Shown here piece after piece: positions 62,377 through 63,809 of a stretch of 63,809 nt of DNA; positions within the stretch are counted from its first letter, which is position 1; every line of letters starts with the position of its first letter. Source of the DNA: CBFGRV01 sp965651265 (GTDB lineage Bacteria; Bacteroidota; Rhodothermia; Rhodothermales; VXPQ01); NCBI GenBank assembly GCA_965651265.1, contig CBFGRV010000019.1:1-63809 (forward strand). Reading direction: 5' to 3'. Under the pieces are notes generated by a model, which ran no database searches, was not told where the DNA came from, and was given only the letters and a program-made list of their open reading frames with translations. The position numbers were made by a program, and so were the translations under genes.

Positions 62377-63809
62377 GTGAGAAATCAGAAGCACGCACAG
62401 GATTTAGGTGACCTGTTCGACGAACAGGAATTCGCCGGCAATGCATTCGTCGAAAGCCTCCGGGCGCATCCCGTCTCTATCGCCCATACGGATCGGGAGC
62501 TCCGCTACACCTGGATCTACAATCCAGATGGGGCACCGGCTCTTGATGCCGCCATCGGAAAACGCCTCGACGAGCTCGTGCCGACGGAAGGCTCCCGGCA
62601 TCTGATGTCACTCAAGCGGCGAGCCCTCGAAGCAGCCGAGTCCTCACAAGCGGAGTTCACCGTCGACGACGTTCCGGCGCCTCGCACCTTTCGGCTATTC
62701 GTCGATCCGCTCATGGACGGAGACCAAATCGTTGGTGTTTCCACCATCACGATGGATCTGACCCCGATGGTGCGCGCCAGGGAGTCGCTCCGCGAATCGG
62801 AGAATCGGTTTGCAACGGCCTTCAAGGCGAGCCCGGATCCTTTTATCATTTCGGACGCGCGCGGCCGCATCGTGGAAACGAACGAGGCCTTTGAGCGGAC
62901 CTTCGGGTACTCCGCCGCCGAGGCGATCGGAAAGTCGACGCTCGACCTGAGCATCTATCTGAAGCCGGAGGACCGCCTTCGACTCCTGCACATTCTTCAG
63001 GAGGACGGCCGGATCCGGGATTATGAGGTGGACCTGGTCGCCATGGGTGGCAAGATCGTCAGTGGGATCGTCTCCGCCGAGCCCATGGAAGTCGCCGGAA
63101 AGCCATACACCCTTACGATCTTCCGGGACGTCACCGAGCAAAAGCAGGCGGAACACGCGCTCCGGGAAAGTGAGGCCCGGCTTCGTGCGCTGAACGAGAA
63201 ACTCGAGGCCAAGGTGCGGGAGCGTACCGAGGCTCTCGTGGAGGCCAATCGCAATCTCGAGGAGCGCAATCGAGAGCTCCAGAGCTTCGCCTTCGTCGCC
63301 AGTCACGACATGCAGGAGCCGCTTCGGAAGATCCAGACCTTCGCCGATCTCATCCGGGATGATTTCGCCCATCTGCTCCCTGCGGAGGGCATCACGTATC
63401 TGGATCGCCTGCAGGGTGCGGCTTCTCGGATGGCCCAGCTACTGTCCGATCTCCTCGCATTCTCACGCGTCACCTCCCGACCCGAGCCCTACGTCAGGAT
63501 CGACCTGCCGGCGGTCATCAGCGAAGTGCTCTCCGATGTGCAGCTCGCGCTGGAGGCGGCCGAGGCCACGGTCGAAGTCGATGCCAACGTACGGCTCTAC
63601 GCGGACGTCGGCCAGATCCGGCAGCTGCTCAATCACCTCGTCCTCAACGCGATCAAGTACCGCCGGGGCGACATTCCTCCGTTCATCCGAATCCATGCCT
63701 GGATGGAGGACGACCCGGGCGGCCACAGTTGCCTCATCACAGTGGAAGACAACGGGATCGGGTTCGACATGCGATATCACGACCGCATCTTCCAGCCATT
63801 CGAGCGCCT
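62377..63809 (+). CDS. PAS sensor histidine kinase (3' end outside window)
   Basis: The frame begins with GTG at 62377, after an in-frame stop at 62356-62358, and runs off the window. 477 codons are visible. Two PAS-like domains (~25-135 and ~145-265; FIISDARGRIVETNEAF) are followed by a coiled coil (LRALNEKLEAKVRERTEAL) and the phosphoacceptor helix with His310 in ASHDMQEPLRK. The start of the HATPase domain has LVLNAIKYRR and EDNGIGFD. No membrane helix is seen, so it is cytoplasmic. The DHp is close to those of the kinases at 3168 and 4915. Confidence 0.88.
   Translation, partial: MRNQKHAQDLGDLFDEQEFAGNAFVESLRAHPVSIAHTDRELRYTWIYNPDGAPALDAAIGKRLDELVPTEGSRHLMSLKRRALEAAESSQAEFTVDDVPAPRTFRLFVDPLMDGDQIVGVSTITMDLTPMVRARESLRESENRFATAFKASPDPFIISDARGRIVETNEAFERTFGYSAAEAIGKSTLDLSIYLKPEDRLRLLHILQEDGRIRDYEVDLVAMGGKIVSGIVSAEPMEVAGKPYTLTIFRDVTEQKQAEHALRESEARLRALNEKLEAKVRERTEALVEANRNLEERNRELQSFAFVASHDMQEPLRKIQTFADLIRDDFAHLLPAEGITYLDRLQGAASRMAQLLSDLLAFSRVTSRPEPYVRIDLPAVISEVLSDVQLALEAAEATVEVDANVRLYADVGQIRQLLNHLVLNAIKYRRGDIPPFIRIHAWMEDDPGGHSCLITVEDNGIGFDMRYHDRIFQPFER

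Noticed and set aside
1..63809. CRISPR array, prophage, insertion sequence or integrase
   Set aside because: Read through both strands; no regularly spaced repeats, transposase, integrase or phage structural gene was found.

Overview
The window reads as a chromosomal segment of a GC-rich member of the Bacteroidota/Rhodothermota group, probably a free-living aerobic Rhodothermales-like bacterium. This is inferred from gene content and order and was not tested by any search. The main clue is the minus-strand block thrS, infC, rpmI, rplT, pheS, pheT, a coiled-coil protein, zapA, a 6S-like RNA and rny. Other clues are a ba3-type cytochrome oxidase with subunit IIa, a permease/helix-turn-helix fusion in a metal ABC operon, the scarcity of Shine-Dalgarno sequences, and many lipoproteins. 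Coding density is high, there are no insertion sequences, CRISPR arrays or phage genes, and I see no clear genomic island.

Layout. 1-8.3 kb: a TPR/CHAT protease-like protein cut by the window start, a tiny membrane protein, a coiled-coil protein, two PAS histidine kinases of the SHDLQEP type, and two small hypotheticals. 8.3-13.4 kb: a secreted redox cluster with a heme-c/beta-propeller lipoprotein divergent from a multicopper oxidase and a two-domain cupredoxin-like protein. 13.4-17.6 kb: S1/P1 nuclease, a deacetylase-like amidohydrolase, a GT39-type membrane glycosyltransferase and tRNA-Ala(CGC) with its terminator. 17.7-23.8 kb: aconitase, tandem universal stress protein, M1 metallopeptidase and a secreted unknown. 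23.8-29.7 kb: lexA with a readable promoter and operator, recO, a ComEA-like protein, an OmpR-type regulator, a tandem TerB protein, nagB and a rhodanese-type sulfurtransferase. 30-38 kb: two half-transporters that look like partners of one heterodimeric ABC exporter, flanking a ba3 oxidase operon and ribonuclease Z. 38.1-41.1 kb: an arsenic operon arsR-arsM-peroxidase-like-arsS behind an inverted-repeat operator. 41.1-46.1 kb: a CnoX-like thioredoxin and a Mn/Zn/Fe-type ABC operon whose last permease carries a winged-helix tail. 46.1-51.7 kb: a hybrid histidine kinase, an ArsR-fold regulator and ccmF. 51.8-61.8 kb: the RNA, translation and cell-division block. 62.4 kb to the end: a third SHDxQEP histidine kinase, cut by the window edge.

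How the genes work together. CcmF (heme ligation to c-type cytochromes) serves the CxxCH proteins seen at 34.8 kb and 8.4 kb. The ba3 oxidase with its lipoprotein cytochrome c forms a complete high-affinity terminal branch. The ars genes form a methylation and arsenosugar pathway. The thrS-to-rny block is housekeeping, with at least three good intrinsic terminators and an infC gene that appears to start on ATC. Several genes read better with a start internal to the longest frame (lexA, S1/P1 nuclease, cytochrome c, rpmI, TerB, sulfurtransferase). infC has to be extended upstream of any ATG or GTG.

Most interesting for follow-up: the heme-c/propeller plus multicopper oxidase divergon, the permease-HTH fusion with an operator-like palindrome at its own operon promoter, the 6S-like RNA between zapA and rny, the arsenosugar operon, and the infC leader.
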